DNA of 38,496 bases from JAVJSD01 sp040219575 (lineage in GTDB: Bacteria; Planctomycetota; Planctomycetia; Pirellulales; Pirellulaceae). The translations under genes were made by a program, and so were the position numbers. The stretch is from NCBI GenBank assembly GCA_040219575.1, contig JAVJSD010000123.1, positions 1-38,496 on the forward strand, in the 5' to 3' direction. The notes below the pieces were generated by a model. It saw nothing but the letters and a program-made list of their open reading frames with translations, did no database searches and had not been told where the DNA came from. Below are positions 1-9,566 of this stretch, in pieces (the stretch's first letter is position 1; each line of letters opens with the position of its first letter).

Positions 1-2
1 TC

Positions 3-128
3 GAAGGAGCTCAAGCCATGCTCAGCACCCGCTCCGCCTTCATCAACGGCGAGTGGGACGCCCTCATCGAGCACCGGATCGAACAAGAGCAGGAACGTCT
101 ATATGGGCAAAATACGCTGGCGTGCTGA
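3..128 (+). CDS. 3' end of an unidentified protein (partial)
   Basis: The reading frame is open from the left edge and ends at a TGA, giving 41 C-terminal residues that include INGEWDALIEHRIEQEQERL. The tail is charged and helical with no recognisable motif. It ends 39 bases before the methyltransferase on the same strand, so the two are probably co-transcribed. Type III polyketide synthase loci often pair a methyltransferase with an FAD-dependent oxidoreductase, so that is one possible identity. This is context only; nothing in the visible residues proves it. Confidence 0.6.
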   Translation, partial: EGAQAMLSTRSAFINGEWDALIEHRIEQEQERLYGQNTLAC

Positions 129-167
129 GGGAGCCACACCCGTTCTCAATCCACGACAGGATGAAAC

Positions 168-1001
168 ATGATTTCCGGTCCCACGGTGAACAAGGGTGAG
201 ATTCGCAGTCACTACGATCTGGCGACGTTGTTCTATCGCCTGCTGTGGGGAGAACACATTCATCATGGTCTGTGGGAGGCCGACGAGAGTCCCCAACTCG
301 CGCAGCGGCAGTTGGTCGAGCACCTGATGCAAGTCGCCGACATTCCCCGCGGCGCGGACGTGGTCGACGTCGGCTGCGGCATGGGCGGAAGTTCGCGCCA
401 CCTGGCCCGGCATCTGGACTGCCAGGTGACGGGCTTGACGCTCAGCGGCGTGCAACGTCGGTGGGCCGGGTTCTCGGCCTGGAGGCAGGGGCTGGGCAAG
501 AAGACGCACTTCCTCAAGCAGGACGCCGAGTCGGCCGACTTTCCGGAGAACTCGTTCGACTTCCTGTGGAGCGTCGAATGCACCGAACATCTGTTCGACA
601 AGCCGGCCTTTTTCCAACGGGCGGCGAAGTGGCTCCGTCCGGGCGGCGGGATGGCGCTCTGTGTGTGGCTCGCCGGCGATGAGCCGCATTCCGAGCAGGA
701 CGTCGCCCGCGTCGAAAAAGTTTGCGACGCGTTCCTTTGCCCGTCGCTCGGTACGACCGACGATTACGTGCGCTGGATGACCGAGGCCGGCCTGGACGTG
801 CACACCGTCACCGATCTGACCGACAAGGTGACCCGCACCTGGGAGATTTGCCAACGCCGCATTCAGCGCTCCGGCGTGCAACTGGCGGCCCGTGTGTTTG
901 GCCGCCGGATGATCGAGTTCGTCGACAACTTCGAGGCGATTCTCGACGCCTACCGCAGCGGTTCGATGCGCTACGCCAGTTTCGCCGCCCGCGTGAATTA
1001 G
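168..1001 (+). CDS. SAM-dependent methyltransferase, tocopherol/sterol methyltransferase-like
   Basis: The product has 277 residues and a class I methyltransferase fold. Motif I, VVDVGCGMGG, lies at about residues 65-74, followed by SSRHLARHL and an acidic SAM-binding strand region. The motif IV region reads FDFLWSVECTEHLFDK, and a post-motif LRPGGGMALCVW follows. The order and spacing match the gamma-tocopherol/sterol C-methyltransferase group, and the N-terminal HYDLATLFYRLLWGEHIHHG is the usual lead-in of that group. ATG at 168 is preceded by AGGATGAAAC, a weak ribosome site. It follows the partial gene and faces the type III polyketide synthase tail to tail. Methylation of the polyketide product is a plausible inference; the true substrate is unknown. 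Confidence 0.9.
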   Translation: MISGPTVNKGEIRSHYDLATLFYRLLWGEHIHHGLWEADESPQLAQRQLVEHLMQVADIPRGADVVDVGCGMGGSSRHLARHLDCQVTGLTLSGVQRRWAGFSAWRQGLGKKTHFLKQDAESADFPENSFDFLWSVECTEHLFDKPAFFQRAAKWLRPGGGMALCVWLAGDEPHSEQDVARVEKVCDAFLCPSLGTTDDYVRWMTEAGLDVHTVTDLTDKVTRTWEICQRRIQRSGVQLAARVFGRRMIEFVDNFEAILDAYRSGSMRYASFAARVN

Positions 1002-1019
1002 CGATTTGTTTGAAGACCC

Positions 1020-1094
1020 GTAGCGGAAGTCGCCAGACGTCGCCAGACTTCCGGGCGTCCCGCCGATTCTCGGAACTCTGGCGAGTTTCGCTAC
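1020..1094. repeat. REP-pair (BIME-like) element, copy 1
   Basis: This is an inverted pair of REP-like units between two convergent genes. The left unit (1020-1052) begins GTAGCGGAAGTCGCCAGAC and carries a perfect 10-bp tandem duplication of GTCGCCAGAC before its closing TTCC. The right unit (1072-1094) is GGAACTC, TGGC, GAGTTTC, then GCTAC. The left loop GCCA is complementary to the right loop TGGC, so the halves can pair with each other as well as fold separately. It may also act as a bidirectional terminator. Confidence 0.8.
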
Positions 1095-1135
1095 AGATCG
1101 TCACAGCGACTCGGCGTCAATCGATCAGGGCCGTT

Positions 1136-2281
1136 TCAGCAGATCAAGGCTGCTTCGGCGACCAAGCCCGGGCCGAAGCCCAGCAGCACGCAGGGGAGTT
1201 TCGCGGCTTGCCGCCGCAGTCGCTCGAGGATGAAAAGCACTGTCGGCGACGACATGTTGCCGTAGTCCTCCAGCACGCTCCGCGAAACCTGGGTGGCTTG
1301 CGGCGACAGTCCCAATCCCTCTTGCACCGCATCGACGATTCGGGGACCGCCGGGATGAATCGCCCAGCTGCCGATCTCGTCGATCGACAGATTGCGCCGC
1401 TCGAGCCAGGACGCCAACCACGGCCGCAGGTGCTCCTTGATCAGTTCCGGAACGCGGTTGGAGAGCGACATCTCATAGCCGAAATCGCCGATTCGCCACG
1501 TGATCGCCTCGCGGGATTCAGGCGCCAGGCAGGAGCCGGTGGCCACGACGCTCCATGGGTCGCCGTCCTCTTGCTTGCGTCCGTCTTCCTCGCCGCCTAC
1601 CGCGCGTCCGTTGACACGGCGCTCGACATTCCCGCAGACAAACGCCGCGGCGCCGTCGGCGAACAAGGCGTTTCCAAGGATTCGCTCTTGATCCCAGGAA
1701 AAGCAGAAGTGCAAACTGCACAGTTCGGTGGCGCACAACAGGACGCGCGCCGCGGGATCGGCCGCCGTCAGTCCCAGCGCCACTCGCATGCCGTTGATCG
1801 CCCCGTGGCATCCCATGAAGCCGACATGCACCCGCTCGACCGTGTTGCGCATCTGCAAGCGATCGATCAATTCGACGTCCACCCCCGGGGCTTCGAATCC
1901 CGTGCAGGAAACGGTGATCAAGTGCGTGATCGCCGCGGCGGGAACGGCCGACGACTCCAGCGCGGAACCGACGGCCCGCAGCGCCAAGGGGGCGGCGTGC
2001 TCGGCGTACAGCGCCATCCGCTCTCCGGTCGTCGGACCGCGCGAAAGATCCGATTCGTGGGGCGGTAAATCGCGGGGTGGGACCGGCACCCACTGGTAAG
2101 CGATTTCGTGCGGCACGCACAGCTGTCGATTGCTGATGCCGGTGCGACGAAACACCGTCCGCAGCAGCCGCGTGTGGCGATCGGTGCGGCAGACGCAATC
2201 GTTGGACATGCCGATGGCCTGCTCCGCGGACATCGAGTGTTCCGGCAGCGCCGTCGCAAGTCCGAGCAGGGAGAACGCCAT
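1136..2281 (-). CDS. Type III polyketide synthase (chalcone/stilbene synthase family)
   Basis: The product has 381 residues, normal for the family. The catalytic triad is visible: Cys158 in GFMGCHGA, His309 in AIHPGGP and Asn342 in DYGNMSS. The C-terminal GFGPGL loop is also present. These homodimeric thiolase-fold enzymes condense malonyl-CoA onto a CoA starter and cyclise the chain. The start chosen is ATG at 2281, preceded by CAGGATCACC; the open frame continues 90 codons upstream, but that extension is low-complexity and unlike the family. A hydrophilic insertion of about 15 residues (NGRAVGGEEDGRKQEDGD, about 224-241) sits before strand WSVVATG. The gene converges with the methyltransferase. 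The product chemistry (alkylresorcinol, alkylpyrone or other) cannot be read from sequence. Confidence 0.95.
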   Translation of the reverse strand: MAFSLLGLATALPEHSMSAEQAIGMSNDCVCRTDRHTRLLRTVFRRTGISNRQLCVPHEIAYQWVPVPPRDLPPHESDLSRGPTTGERMALYAEHAAPLALRAVGSALESSAVPAAAITHLITVSCTGFEAPGVDVELIDRLQMRNTVERVHVGFMGCHGAINGMRVALGLTAADPAARVLLCATELCSLHFCFSWDQERILGNALFADGAAAFVCGNVERRVNGRAVGGEEDGRKQEDGDPWSVVATGSCLAPESREAITWRIGDFGYEMSLSNRVPELIKEHLRPWLASWLERRNLSIDEIGSWAIHPGGPRIVDAVQEGLGLSPQATQVSRSVLEDYGNMSSPTVLFILERLRRQAAKLPCVLLGFGPGLVAEAALIC

Positions 2282-2675
2282 TTGGTGATCCTGTTGTGTG
2301 GAACTTGGAAAGTTCCGAAGAGTCGCCCGCAGTCCTTCATAACCGATTGAAGGGTCGAACCATAGCGGGCGACAAGCAAACGGAGAACCAACACAGGGCG
2401 GGGGAATCGGTGCAAAGAATCGATAAATGGAAGGAAAGGGCGAGAACGGAGGCACTTGGCCGCCGGTATCGTTGAGGTCGGCAATCGGAACAGGAGAAAG
2501 CTGAGAGAGCGGAGGAGGTCGGCGATTCGGCCGTGGTGTTGCAGGGGACAAATGACGGCATGGACTACCGGCATGAACGAATACCGGCGTGGGCGCCGCC
2601 GCCGAGCAACGACGGATTCGGCCGGTTTGCTCCTCGTAGCTTCAAGACTTAAGCGAGTGGATCGAAGAACTCTTT
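2282..2675. other. Divergent intergenic region between polyketide synthase and deacetylase
   Basis: No supported gene lies in these 394 bases, which must hold the promoters of both flanking divergent genes. The only clear structure is a perfect palindrome GGAACTT-GGA-AAGTTCC at 2300-2316, 19 bases upstream of the polyketide synthase start. It could be an operator or a leader hairpin. Confidence 0.5.
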
Positions 2676-3638
2676 ATGCCCCGGATCGTGTATTCTCGCC
2701 GTTACAACATCGGCTTCTTCGGCCTCGAGCGACTGCACCCGTTCGATTCGCGGAAATACGGCCGCGCTTGGCGCGTGCTGCGGGAGCGTTTCGGCAGGCG
2801 TCTCGACGAAATGTGGATCCGGCCCGAACGGCCCGCCAGTCGCGAGGAATTGCTACTGGTCCACTCGGAGGAGTATCTCCACCAGTTGCGCCATTCAAAG
2901 TACGTGGCGCGGGCGCTCGAGGTTCCGTCGGTAGCAGTCCTGCCGGCATGGACCGTCGATCGCTGCGTGCTGCGGCCGATGCGTTTTGCCGTGCGCGGAA
3001 CGATCATGGCGGCTCGCGCGTCGTTGGACCATGGTTTGGCGGTGAATCTGAGCGGCGGCTACCACCACGCCAAGCCCGAGTCGGGGGAGGGTTTCTCGAT
3101 CTACTCCGATATCGGCATCGCGATCGCGGCGCTGCGGCGGGACGGACTGCTTTCCGACGACGCCCGCGTGGCGTATATCGATCTCGACGCCCACCAGGGC
3201 AACGGCGTGTGTCGCGTGTTTGAAAGGGACTCACGCGTATTCATCTTCGACATGTACAACGCCCTCATCTATCCGCTGGAGATCGCGACGCGCCAGCGGA
3301 TCGATTGCGACATCCCCCTGTTCAGCGCCTGCGGCGACGAGGAGTATCTCGGCAAGTTGCAGAGCCGCCTGCCTGGGTTTCTCGATTCCGCGGGGCGCAC
3401 CCGACCGATCGGCTTGGCGATCTTCAACGCCGGCACGGACATCCTGCTGGACGATCCCCTGGGATGCATGAACGTCTCGGCGGCGGCGATCCTCGAACGC
3501 GATCTGTACGTTGTGAAGCAACTGCGCCATCGCGACATCCCCACGGTGATGGTGCTCAGCGGCGGCTACACTCGGCAGAGCTACCAACTGGTCGCCAACT
3601 CGGTGAGTCGGCTGTTGGAGTCGCCGCGAGAGAACTAG
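2676..3638 (+). CDS. Histone deacetylase family protein, class IV (HDAC11)-like
   Basis: The product has 320 residues and an arginase/deacetylase fold. GGYHHA at 127-132 gives the tandem active-site histidines. YIDLDAHQGNG gives zinc ligands Asp171 and His173. FNAGTDILLDDPLG gives the third ligand Asp255, and LSGGY near residue 294 supplies the transition-state tyrosine. The LDAHQGNG and DPLG forms are those of class IV/HDAC11-like enzymes rather than acetoin-utilisation AcuC. In bacteria these zinc amidohydrolases remove acyl groups from lysines or small amines; the substrate here is unknown. ATG at 2676 has only a weak site (GAAGAAC) upstream. It diverges from the polyketide synthase, and a functional link to it is speculative. 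Confidence 0.9.
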   Translation: MPRIVYSRRYNIGFFGLERLHPFDSRKYGRAWRVLRERFGRRLDEMWIRPERPASREELLLVHSEEYLHQLRHSKYVARALEVPSVAVLPAWTVDRCVLRPMRFAVRGTIMAARASLDHGLAVNLSGGYHHAKPESGEGFSIYSDIGIAIAALRRDGLLSDDARVAYIDLDAHQGNGVCRVFERDSRVFIFDMYNALIYPLEIATRQRIDCDIPLFSACGDEEYLGKLQSRLPGFLDSAGRTRPIGLAIFNAGTDILLDDPLGCMNVSAAAILERDLYVVKQLRHRDIPTVMVLSGGYTRQSYQLVANSVSRLLESPREN

Positions 3639-3668
3639 TCGGGAAACGCAGGCCGGGCGATTCAATTT

Positions 3669-3731
3669 GTAGCGGAGCTCGTGAGAGTTCCTCATTCACA
3701 ATGCCGTCGGAAGTCTCACGACTTCCGCTAC
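3669..3731. repeat. REP-pair (BIME-like) element, copy 2
   Basis: The element is 63 bp. The left unit (3669-3691) starts GTAGCGGAGCTCGTGAG. The spacer is 17 bp. The right unit (3709-3731) folds as GGAAGTC, TCAC, GACTTCC and ends GCTAC. The left unit matches the reverse complement of the right at 20 of 23 positions. It lies just after the deacetylase stop and before the cupin gene, and it has the same length and spacer as copy 4. Confidence 0.85.
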
Positions 3732-3891
3732 GCAGTTTCCGGACAATGCCTGGCAAGCCCGGCAGTCGCGGCTCCCATGTTCAAAATTCGAACCGTGCGG
3801 CGTATGGTATCGGTTTCGGTGTCGGTTTCGTCGGCGCGACGAGCAGGCCGAGGCGTTTCCGATCCATCAACTTCCGCAGGAACGTGCAGAC

Positions 3892-4221
3892 ATGCCCGAC
3901 TACTTCATCACGCGCGACGACTGTTCGCACCACACGATCTTTCCCGGCGTCGACATCTTCACCGCGGCGGGAAACGAGATGATGCTCTCGTACGTCGAGT
4001 TCGAGCCCCATGCGGTCGTCGAGCCGCACAGCCACCATCACGAGCAGATGGGGTTGCTGCTCGAGGGAGAACTCACCTTCACCATCGGCGGCGAACAGCG
4101 GACGCTCAGGCCCGGCGAGATGTGGCGAATCCCCGGCGAGGTGGTGCACAGCGCCGTCGCCGGCGACGCCCCGGTCAAGGCCCTTGACGTCTTCTACCCC
4201 ATCCGCGAGGACTACCGGTAG
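3892..4221 (+). CDS. Small cupin-domain protein
   Basis: The product has 109 residues, essentially one conserved cupin barrel. Motif 1, PHSHHHEQMGLLLEGELTF (about residues 44-62), carries the His-x-His and Glu metal ligands. Motif 2, PGEMWRIPGEVVHSAV, carries the fourth ligand His. Single-domain cupins of this size bind Fe, Mn, Ni or Zn and serve as small dioxygenases, isomerases or sensors; the role cannot be narrowed further. ATG at 3892 is preceded by GCAGGAA. It is separated from the deacetylase by REP-pair copy 2, so it probably has its own promoter. Confidence 0.9.
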   Translation: MPDYFITRDDCSHHTIFPGVDIFTAAGNEMMLSYVEFEPHAVVEPHSHHHEQMGLLLEGELTFTIGGEQRTLRPGEMWRIPGEVVHSAVAGDAPVKALDVFYPIREDYR

Positions 4222-4264
4222 ACCGATTCACCGCATCAGTTTGTCGCCGCGACCGGCGATGCGA

Positions 4265-5572
4265 TCAGCCGGGCGAAGGACTCTTGGACGACGAGGCGTC
4301 GAGCAATTCGATCCGCACCCGCTCGATCCGACGCCGCGTGGCCTCGAGGATCGTCATTCGGGCGTGGTCGAGAATCACCTGTTCGCCGGGATTGGGGATT
4401 CGCCCCAAGCGCGCCACGAGATAGCCCGCCATGGTGTCGTAGTCGTCGGTGTCGGGCAGGTCGAGTCCCAGTTTTTCGTTGACGTCGTCGAGGTGCGCGC
4501 GGCCGGTGACTTCGGCCACGCTGTCGCTGATGTGCAGAATCTCGGCTTCTTCTTCGTCGTCCCACTCGTCGACGATTTCCCCCACGATCTCCTCCAGCAC
4601 GTCCTCGATGGTGACCACGCCGGCAATCGACTGGTACTCGTCGCGGACGACGGCCAGATGGTTGCGCGTGCGGAGGAAGTCGCTCAGCAGATCGTCGAGC
4701 GGCTTGGTCTTGGGGACCGACCAGGCATGCCGCAGGATCTCGCGCAGCGGCCGGTGCGATTGCCCCGGGGGCGTGGAGAGTTCGGCCAGCAGGTCCTTCA
4801 CGTACAGGATGCCGATGATGTTGTCGAGGTGGTTCTCGAAAACGGGAATGCGGGTGCGGCCGACCTCGATCACGTAGGCGATCAGGTCGCCCCAAGGCGT
4901 ATCGATGTCGATGGCGTCGACTTCGCTGCGGGGCGTCATCACGTCGGAGACGTCGGCGTCGCCCAGTTCGATCACGCCTTCGATCATCTCGCGGGCGTCG
5001 GCCTCCAGCAGGCCTTCGCGCAAGCCAGCGGAGACGATGGTGCGGATTTCGTCTTCGAAGGCCTCTTCCTCGTCCTCGTCGTCTTCGTGACGGGCGGCCA
5101 GGCGGCGGGCCAGCACGTCGACGATGGAGACTCCGATGGTAAGCGGCCACATCAGCCGGCTCGCCAGCCACCACACGCGCCAGGTGTGAAACAAGAACGG
5201 GGCCGACCAGACGCGGACCACCGCCCAGGGAATCCACAGGTGCACGGCCAAAAGCACCAGCGTGGCGCAGCCGGCGGCGGCCGCCAGCGCCCAGGCGGAG
5301 CGCGACAACGCGCCCCCCTCGGGGGAGAACATCCACAGGCTGCCCGCGATCAAAAACACGACGTTGGCCAGCACGTAGAGGCACTCGATGCCCAGCGCCA
5401 CGTCGTCGTGTTGGCCGAGAATCTCGCCGAACAGCTCCCGTCGGCGGCGGAGGCGGCAGTAGACTTCGAGTTCACGGCGGGAGAACTCGTAGAGCACCCG
5501 CGCGCCGGTTCCGGCCGGTGCGGCGACGGCCAGCGCCGCAATCGCCACCCACAGCAGCGTCATCGTGCTCAT
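4265..5572 (-). CDS. CNNM/CBS-domain transporter-like protein, HlyC/CorC family
   Basis: The product has 435 residues. The N-terminal third is a DUF21/CNNM-type membrane domain (helices near 5-20, 60-80, 92-125 and 135-155). An acidic linker RHEDDEDEEEAFEDE (about 161-175) follows. A CBS pair comes next, with the family signature DVMTPR at 210-215 and EDVLEEIVGEI in the second CBS domain. A CorC/HlyC C-terminal domain contains DTMAGYLVARLGRIPNPGE. The family is implicated in Mg/Co efflux or homeostasis. It is last in phoH-pgpH-ybeY-corC; its ATG overlaps the ybeY stop as ATGA, indicating coupled translation. E. coli keeps the same phoH-ybeY-corC association. Confidence 0.92.
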   Translation of the reverse strand: MSTMTLLWVAIAALAVAAPAGTGARVLYEFSRRELEVYCRLRRRRELFGEILGQHDDVALGIECLYVLANVVFLIAGSLWMFSPEGGALSRSAWALAAAAGCATLVLLAVHLWIPWAVVRVWSAPFLFHTWRVWWLASRLMWPLTIGVSIVDVLARRLAARHEDDEDEEEAFEDEIRTIVSAGLREGLLEADAREMIEGVIELGDADVSDVMTPRSEVDAIDIDTPWGDLIAYVIEVGRTRIPVFENHLDNIIGILYVKDLLAELSTPPGQSHRPLREILRHAWSVPKTKPLDDLLSDFLRTRNHLAVVRDEYQSIAGVVTIEDVLEEIVGEIVDEWDDEEEAEILHISDSVAEVTGRAHLDDVNEKLGLDLPDTDDYDTMAGYLVARLGRIPNPGEQVILDHARMTILEATRRRIERVRIELLDASSSKSPSPG

Positions 5573-6113
5573 GGGCCGACTCCCACCGGGCCGCTTCCCA
5601 CGGGTCCGCTTCCCCCGGGTCCGCTTCCCACGGGGCCGCCGCCCGACTGGTCGTCCTCCGCGTAGCGCGGCGTGAGGCCGAAACGGGCCAGGTGCAGCCG
5701 TTCGCGGCGTCGCATTTCGGCCTTGCTATCGGGGTCGAGATCGTCGTAGCCGACCAGATGCAGCGCGCCATGCACGACGTACAACAGCAGTTCGTCGTTC
5801 AGACTCCAGCCGTATTGCTCGGCCGCGGCGGCGGCGGTGTCGGCGCTGACGATCACCTCGCCCTCGAGTCGCCCCTGCTGCTCGTCCAGCAGGAAGCTCA
5901 GCACGTCGGTGGCGTAGTCGTGCTGCAGGTAGCGACGGTTGAGATCGTGGATGGTGGGATCGTCGACGACGGCCAGGCTGATTTCGGCCGCGGCGACACC
6001 TTCCTCGTGCAGCACCGAGCGCGCGGCGCGGGCCAGGGCCGACAGATCGATGGGCCGCGACTGCTCGTTGACGGCCTCGACGACGAGATTCGGATTGCCG
6101 ACGTCCGTTTCGT

Positions 6114-6117
<4 letters not shown>
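5569..6117 (-). CDS. ybeY: Endoribonuclease YbeY
   Basis: The product has 182 residues. YbeY is a zinc endoribonuclease involved in 16S rRNA maturation and ribosome quality control. The family signature appears as HGALHLVGYDDLD, with His116 and His120. The expected third ligand, His in GYDH, is Asp126 here. The upstream DDPTIHDLNRRYL and DVLSFLL segments are typical. The start is GTG at 6117, overlapping the pgpH stop as GTGA; no ATG fits. The last 25 residues are a Gly-Pro-Val-Ser repeat encoded by four 15-bp DNA repeats and look like a disordered tail outside the normal domain. The 3' end overlaps the corC start by four bases. Confidence 0.92.
5578..5637. repeat. 15-bp tandem repeat, four units, inside ybeY
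   Basis: Four consecutive units of the form GCTTCCCACGGGTCC (first unit diverged) encode GPVGS-type repeats in the C-terminal tail of YbeY. Since 15 is a multiple of three, copy-number changes keep the frame. The units differ by one or two bases. Confidence 0.85.
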
Positions 6118-8399
<2,282 letters not shown>

Positions 8400-8432
8400 G
8401 TGCAGTGCTCTGCGTGAGATCAGCCGCCGCGA

Positions 8433-9380
8433 CTAGCGCCGCCGGCGCGACGGCTCCTCGTAGGCGTTCACAATCTCCTGCACCAGGCGGTGCCGCACGA
8501 TGTCGGCCTTCGATAGTTCGACCATCGAGATTCCCTTGATTTTATTCAGCCGCTCCAGGGCGTCGATCAGACCGCTGCGGGTGTTGTTGGGCAGATCGAT
8601 CTGCGTGCTGTCGCCGGCGATCACGATCTTCGAGCCGGTTCCCATCCGCGTCAGCAGCATCTTCATTTGCGCGACGGTCGTGTTCTGCGCCTCGTCGAGA
8701 ATGATGAACGCCTCGTTCAGCGTGCGGCCGCGCATGTAGGCCAACGGAATGACCTCGATCACGTCCTGCTCCATCAACCGCTTGATCTGGTCGTACTCGA
8801 TCATCTCGTGCAGGGCGTCGAGCAACGGCCGCAAGTACGGGTTGATTTTGGCTTGCAGGTCGCCGGGCAAAAAGCCGAGACTTTCCCCCGCTTCGACGGC
8901 TGGACGAACCAGCACGATCTTGCGGATCTCCCGGTGCTTGAGCGCCTCGACCGCCAGGGCCACCGCCAGGTACGTCTTGCCGGTGCCCGCCGGGCCATTG
9001 GCGAAGGTCAGGTCGTGCTTGCGTATGGCGTTGGTGTAGCTCGCCTGTCCCGGCGTCCGCGGGCGAATCTGTCGGGCCACGTGCAGCACGTCGATGGGCC
9101 CCTGTCCGCCGACGAAATCCCGCCCGGTGGCAAGCGCCAAGATCTGGCCGACTTCATCCTCGGACACGCTCCCCCGCCGAACAACGAGTCCCTTGAGCTT
9201 TTCGAGAACTTCCGTGGCCTGCGTCACGGCTGCTTCATCCCCGCTGACTCGGATCTCCCCATCCCGGTGCGTGATGTCGACGCGCAGCACCTCGCGAATC
9301 TTTCGCACATGCTGGTCGCGCGGCCCAAACAGCGGCAACACCAACTGGGGTTCGACCAACGAAATTGTGGACTCGCTCAT
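8433..9380 (-). CDS. phoH: PhoH family ATPase (PhoH/PhoL-type)
   Basis: The product has 315 residues. An N-terminal KH-like segment (LFGPRDQHVRKIREVL) is followed by the PhoH ATPase domain with Walker A GPAGTGKT at 129-136, Walker B FIILDEAQN at 225-233 and IAGDSTQIDLP near 254. PhoH proteins are RNA-associated nucleotidases, often encoded beside ybeY. It is the first gene of the operon. The start ATG is directly preceded on its own strand by a GC stem-loop and six T residues, with no Shine-Dalgarno sequence. N-terminal conservation (ISLVEPQLVLPLFGP) still supports this start. Confidence 0.93.
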   Translation of the reverse strand: MSESTISLVEPQLVLPLFGPRDQHVRKIREVLRVDITHRDGEIRVSGDEAAVTQATEVLEKLKGLVVRRGSVSEDEVGQILALATGRDFVGGQGPIDVLHVARQIRPRTPGQASYTNAIRKHDLTFANGPAGTGKTYLAVALAVEALKHREIRKIVLVRPAVEAGESLGFLPGDLQAKINPYLRPLLDALHEMIEYDQIKRLMEQDVIEVIPLAYMRGRTLNEAFIILDEAQNTTVAQMKMLLTRMGTGSKIVIAGDSTQIDLPNNTRSGLIDALERLNKIKGISMVELSKADIVRHRLVQEIVNAYEEPSRRRR

Positions 9381-9388
9381 TAAAAAAC

Positions 9389-9404
9389 GGCGGCTGTCGC
9401 CGCC
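9389..9404 (-). promoter_or_regulatory. Terminator-like hairpin immediately before the phoH start
   Basis: On the minus strand GGCGGC-GACA-GCCGCC is followed by G, TTTTTT, A and the phoH ATG. A perfect 6-bp GC stem with a tetraloop and a U-tract is the layout of an intrinsic terminator or attenuator. A -10-like TATAGT lies at 9438-9443 on the same strand, which would give a leader of about 50 bases. No Shine-Dalgarno sequence is present between the hairpin and the ATG. Confidence 0.6.
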
Positions 9405-9481
9405 CGACTCGCATGAACGGAGGTTTGTCTATCTGCAACTATACCGAATCAATCGAAAAATGGGACTGTTTTTGTGCCGCC

Positions 9482-9520
9482 AATCCCGCAAGATGTTTCA
9501 ATGAAACGACTTGCGGGATT
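9482..9520. repeat. Long two-tier hairpin
   Basis: The 11-bp arms AATCCCGCAAG and CTTGCGGGATT enclose a second stem GTTTC-AAT-GAAAC, separated by a 2+2 internal loop. No T-tract follows on either strand, so it is not a standard intrinsic terminator. It lies between the hydrolase gene stop and phoH. Confidence 0.65.
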
Positions 9521-9566
9521 TCCTCAGGGCCGGATTCGCGGGCGAAAGTCGCCCTGTGGTGCTTCC

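Noticed and set aside
722..2068. Long plus-strand open frame of 448 codons across the methyltransferase end and the polyketide synthase
   Set aside because: It is Arg-rich antisense or off-frame translation of two well-supported genes and crosses a REP element; high GC produces many such frames.
4010..5665. 551-codon plus-strand frame opposite corC
   Set aside because: It is antisense to a gene with clear CNNM and CBS domains and has no domain of its own.
9235..9438. Alternative upstream ATG at 9412 for phoH
   Set aside because: It is in a different frame that gives an Arg-rich shadow; PhoH N-terminal conservation begins at the ATG at 9380.
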